From the NCBI GenBank assembly GCA_020250005.1, contig JADCES010000066.1, forward strand, positions 1 to 41,889: 41,889 bases of DNA, in the 5' to 3' direction. The DNA is from Roseomonas sp. (GTDB lineage: Bacteria; Pseudomonadota; Alphaproteobacteria; Acetobacterales; Acetobacteraceae). The notes under the pieces were generated by a model. It was not told where the DNA came from and searched no databases. It saw only the letters and a list, made by a program, of their open reading frames with translations. A program made the position numbers and the translations under genes. This document shows positions 39,963 to 41,889 of this stretch, in pieces (within the stretch, counting starts at the first letter, position 1; every line of letters starts with the position of its first letter).

Positions 39963-39970
39963 GATAAGCC

Positions 39971-41239
39971 ATTGGGGATAGCCCACTTCCTGCGCTGAGC
40001 CCCCCGGTCAGCCGCGCCGAATTCGCTGCCGCGATGGCGCCGCTCGGGCCATTCGGCGCCGCACCCTCACTTGCCGTCGCGGTCTCGGGCGGGCCGCATA
40101 GTCTGGCGGCGGCCTTGCTCGCGCGGGATTGGATCGCGGCGCGGGGTGGGCGGGTGCTCGCTTTGGTCGCGGATCATGGGCTGAGGCCAGAAAGCGGGGC
40201 CGAGGCCGATCATGTCATGGCGCTTTTGGCCAAGGCGGGCATCGCGGCCGAATGCCTGCGGCTTGGCCTGCCCACCGGCGCAAGGCTGCAGGAACGCGCG
40301 CGCGCTGCCCGGCTGGCGGCGCTGACAGAGGCCGCGGCGCGCCATGGCTGTCCTTGGCTGCTGCTGGGCCATCATCGCGGTGATCAGGCGGAAACCCTGG
40401 CCTTTCGGGCCTTGCGCGGCAGTGGTACGGCGGGGCTGGCGGCCATGGCGGCGCTGCGTGTGGCGCCCGATTGCCTTATCCTGCGCCCCTTGCTTGGGTT
40501 TGTGCCCGCCCGGCTGGAGGCGGTGGTGGCTGCCGCCGGGCTTGCCCCGGTGCGTGATCCGTCAAACGACAATCCGCGCTTTGCCCGCATCCGGCTGCGC
40601 CAGGCCCTGGGCGATCCGGGCGGGGAGGGTGAGGGGGTCGGTGCCCTTGCCGAGGCGGCAGAGGCTTTCGCGCGCCGCCGCGCCCGGCAGGAAGCCGCGA
40701 TCTTGGCTCGGCTGGCGTCGGCGGCAGAAATCCACCCGGAAGCCTATGCCTGGCTGGACCCCAAGGCGCTTGGCAGCGATGCGCTAGGTGTTGCGGCTTT
40801 GGCCCGCCTGATCGGCCTGATCGGCGGCGCCGCCTGGCCCGTCCCGCTTGAGGCAGCGGTGGCGCTGCTGGCGCGCGGCGGCGGCAGCTTGGCCGGTGCC
40901 TGGGTGCGGCCCGGCGCGGGCGGGCGCTGGCTGGTGGTGCGCGATCCTGGACTGATTGCGCCAGCGCTGCCCTTGGCGCCCCCTTTTCTCTGGGATGGGC
41001 GGTTTTCGGTAAGCGGCCCGGCGCGGCAAGGCTGGCATTGCGCGGCCTTGGGCGCTGCCGCGGCCGCCTTCCGGCACCAGACCAAAGCGCCGCTTGCCGC
41101 ACTCCGCGCCCTGCCAGCGCTTTGGGATGAAAAGGGAAAGCTGGCGGTCCTGCCTGGGCTGTTCTATGCTATCGGAGTGGAAGCCTCAGCTTGGCGCTTG
41201 GTCTTTGCCCCCAAGGGCGGTGGCCTGCCGCCCGGCTGA
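39971..41239 (+). CDS. tilS: tRNA(Ile)-lysidine synthase with altered PP-loop
   Basis: Converts the wobble cytidine of the AUA-reading tRNA-Ile to lysidine, an essential reaction. The frame is open upstream of the first ATG (40034) back to the stop at 39965, and the added residues SRAEFAAAMAPLGPFG continue the expected N-terminus. GGTGAG sits 7 bases before an ATT at 39971, so an ATT start is my preferred reading; the 40034 ATG gives 401 residues. The PP-loop reads AVSGGPHS, with His where Asp is normal. Later motifs VADHGLRPESGAEADHV and LLGHHRGDQAETLAFRALRGSG are recognisable. It follows cpoB by 8 bases. Confidence 0.87.
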   Translation: MGDSPLPALSPPVSRAEFAAAMAPLGPFGAAPSLAVAVSGGPHSLAAALLARDWIAARGGRVLALVADHGLRPESGAEADHVMALLAKAGIAAECLRLGLPTGARLQERARAARLAALTEAAARHGCPWLLLGHHRGDQAETLAFRALRGSGTAGLAAMAALRVAPDCLILRPLLGFVPARLEAVVAAAGLAPVRDPSNDNPRFARIRLRQALGDPGGEGEGVGALAEAAEAFARRRARQEAAILARLASAAEIHPEAYAWLDPKALGSDALGVAALARLIGLIGGAAWPVPLEAAVALLARGGGSLAGAWVRPGAGGRWLVVRDPGLIAPALPLAPPFLWDGRFSVSGPARQGWHCAALGAAAAAFRHQTKAPLAALRALPALWDEKGKLAVLPGLFYAIGVEASAWRLVFAPKGGGLPPG

Positions 41240-41359
41240 TCACGCTTTTACGGCTGGAAGATTTCACGCGGGTCATTCAAGATGCGTGAAGCCTCACTAT
41301 GTATGCTGGCAGCGGGCGGCGGATGACGCCATCATGCTCCTGAAAATGGAAGGGTTGCG
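41240..41359 (+). promoter_or_regulatory. tilS-ftsH intergenic region with an inverted repeat
   Basis: TTCACGC (41263-41269) and GCGTGAA (41284-41290), 14 bases apart, form a perfect dyad about 70 bases upstream of the ftsH start. A weak -10-like TATGTA lies at 41298-41303. ftsH is often heat-shock controlled in proteobacteria, but I could not match a clear RpoH promoter here. Confidence 0.35.
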
Positions 41360-41889
41360 GTGAATAATTTCAGCCGAAACATGGCTTTATGGGTGATCGT
41401 AGCGCTGCTGCTGGTGGCGCTGTTCAACCTGTTTCAACCCAGCGGTTCCAGCCGCCCGGGCACCTCTCAAGTCGCCTATTCCGACTTTTTGAATGAGGTG
41501 CAGGCCGGCCATGTGCGCGATGTCACCATCCAGGGCCGCACCCTGACCGGCCAGCTCAATGATGGGCGGCAATTCACCACCTATACCCCGGAAGACCCGG
41601 CGCTGATTTCGCGCCTGACCGAAAAGGGCGTGCGCGTGGTGGCCCGCCCTGAAGAAGCGGAGGTGAATCCGCTGCTGCATTACCTGGCGTCCTGGTTCCC
41701 GATGCTGTTGCTGATTGGCGTGTGGATTTTCTTCATGCGCCAGATGCAGGGCGGCGGTGGCCGCGCCATGGGCTTCGGCAAATCCCGCGCCAAGCTGCTG
41801 ACGGAAAAGCAGGGCCGCGTCACATTTGACGATGTTGCCGGCATTGACGAAGCCAAGGCGGAGCTTGAGGAAATTGTGGAATTCCTGCG
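41360..41889 (+). CDS. ftsH: ATP-dependent zinc metalloprotease FtsH (5' part, runs off window)
   Basis: Membrane-bound AAA+ protease that degrades misassembled membrane proteins. The first 176 codons are here. The GTG at 41360 has GGAAGGG about 5 bases upstream. Residues 8-25 form the first membrane segment, then a periplasmic domain (VAYSDFLNEVQAGHVRDVTI), a second segment WFPMLLLIGVWIFFMRQM (about 111-128), MGFGKSRAKLL and the start of the AAA domain VTFDDVAGIDEAKAELEEIV. The ATPase and zinc motifs lie beyond the window. The tilS-ftsH order is conserved in alphaproteobacteria. Confidence 0.96.
   Translation, partial: MNNFSRNMALWVIVALLLVALFNLFQPSGSSRPGTSQVAYSDFLNEVQAGHVRDVTIQGRTLTGQLNDGRQFTTYTPEDPALISRLTEKGVRVVARPEEAEVNPLLHYLASWFPMLLLIGVWIFFMRQMQGGGGRAMGFGKSRAKLLTEKQGRVTFDDVAGIDEAKAELEEIVEFL

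Noticed and set aside
41263-41303. A heat-shock (RpoH) promoter for ftsH
   Set aside because: No CTTG-type -35 at the correct distance from the -10-like TATGTA on the plus strand; only the inverted repeat is retained.

Overview
The window is a GC-rich chromosomal segment from an alphaproteobacterium, most likely a member of the Acetobacteraceae or a close relative in the Rhodospirillales. This rests on the conserved block ruvC-ruvA-ruvB-ybgC-tolQRAB-pal-cpoB-tilS-ftsH, a UPF0262 protein (an alphaproteobacterial family), a DinB with an N-terminal zinc ribbon, an xseB-ispA-dxs block beside a histone-deacetylase-family gene, and an orphan Bug/TctC binding protein. I found no rRNA, tRNA, CRISPR array, insertion sequence or phage gene. 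Genes are tightly packed, with many 4- or 8-base overlaps.

Layout. 1-4665 (minus): tusA, an HDAC-family hydrolase, a Bug/TctC binding protein, xseB, ispA and the 5' part of dxs (isoprenoid precursor supply). 4746-7312 (plus): a ROK sugar kinase, a small membrane protein and dinB. 7316-10203 (minus): a CHAP-domain exported protein and a methyl-accepting chemotaxis protein, each with a regulatory-looking upstream region. 10657-12743: a PHP phosphoesterase divergent from an ATP-grasp ligase. 12969-13597 (plus): an RHH-antitoxin/Doc-toxin pair with helically phased TCATGA boxes.

13604-20722 (minus) is the accessory heart of the window. It is a ten-gene co-directional run: RibD-type reductase, MDR dehydrogenase without the usual zinc cysteine, a 6-pyruvoyl-tetrahydropterin-synthase-fold protein that lacks the canonical catalytic residues, a FitA/FitB toxin-antitoxin pair with its own promoter and operator, a GT4 glycosyltransferase whose start overlaps the toxin stop, a SAM methyltransferase, and then OtnK, OtnC and a DUF4406-like protein. 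I regard the reductase/MDR/PTPS-like/GT/MT set as a candidate undescribed biosynthetic pathway, possibly for a glycosylated and methylated pterin-like or pyrimidine-derived compound. The toxin-antitoxin promoter may drive its second half.

20976-26208: a small membrane protein, a pair of half-size permeases, an MsbA-like ABC exporter and parE (topoisomerase IV subunit B). 26358-30176 (plus): a TPR/O-GlcNAc-transferase-like (GT41) protein coupled to an RmlC-like cupin and an NAD-dependent sugar epimerase/reductase, suggesting protein or surface-glycan glycosylation. 30164-31061 (minus): UPF0262 and DUF983. 31178-31837: an Asp/Glu/hydantoin-racemase-family protein. 31892-41889 (plus): Holliday-junction resolution genes, the Tol-Pal envelope system, tRNA-lysidine synthase and the start of ftsH. 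A 230-base stretch of nested perfect inverted repeats separates ruvA from ruvB.

Two genes have a histidine (CAT) where an aspartate (GAT) is expected in a signature motif: FitB His104 and TilS SGGPHS. Both are one base from the canonical codon and deserve checking.
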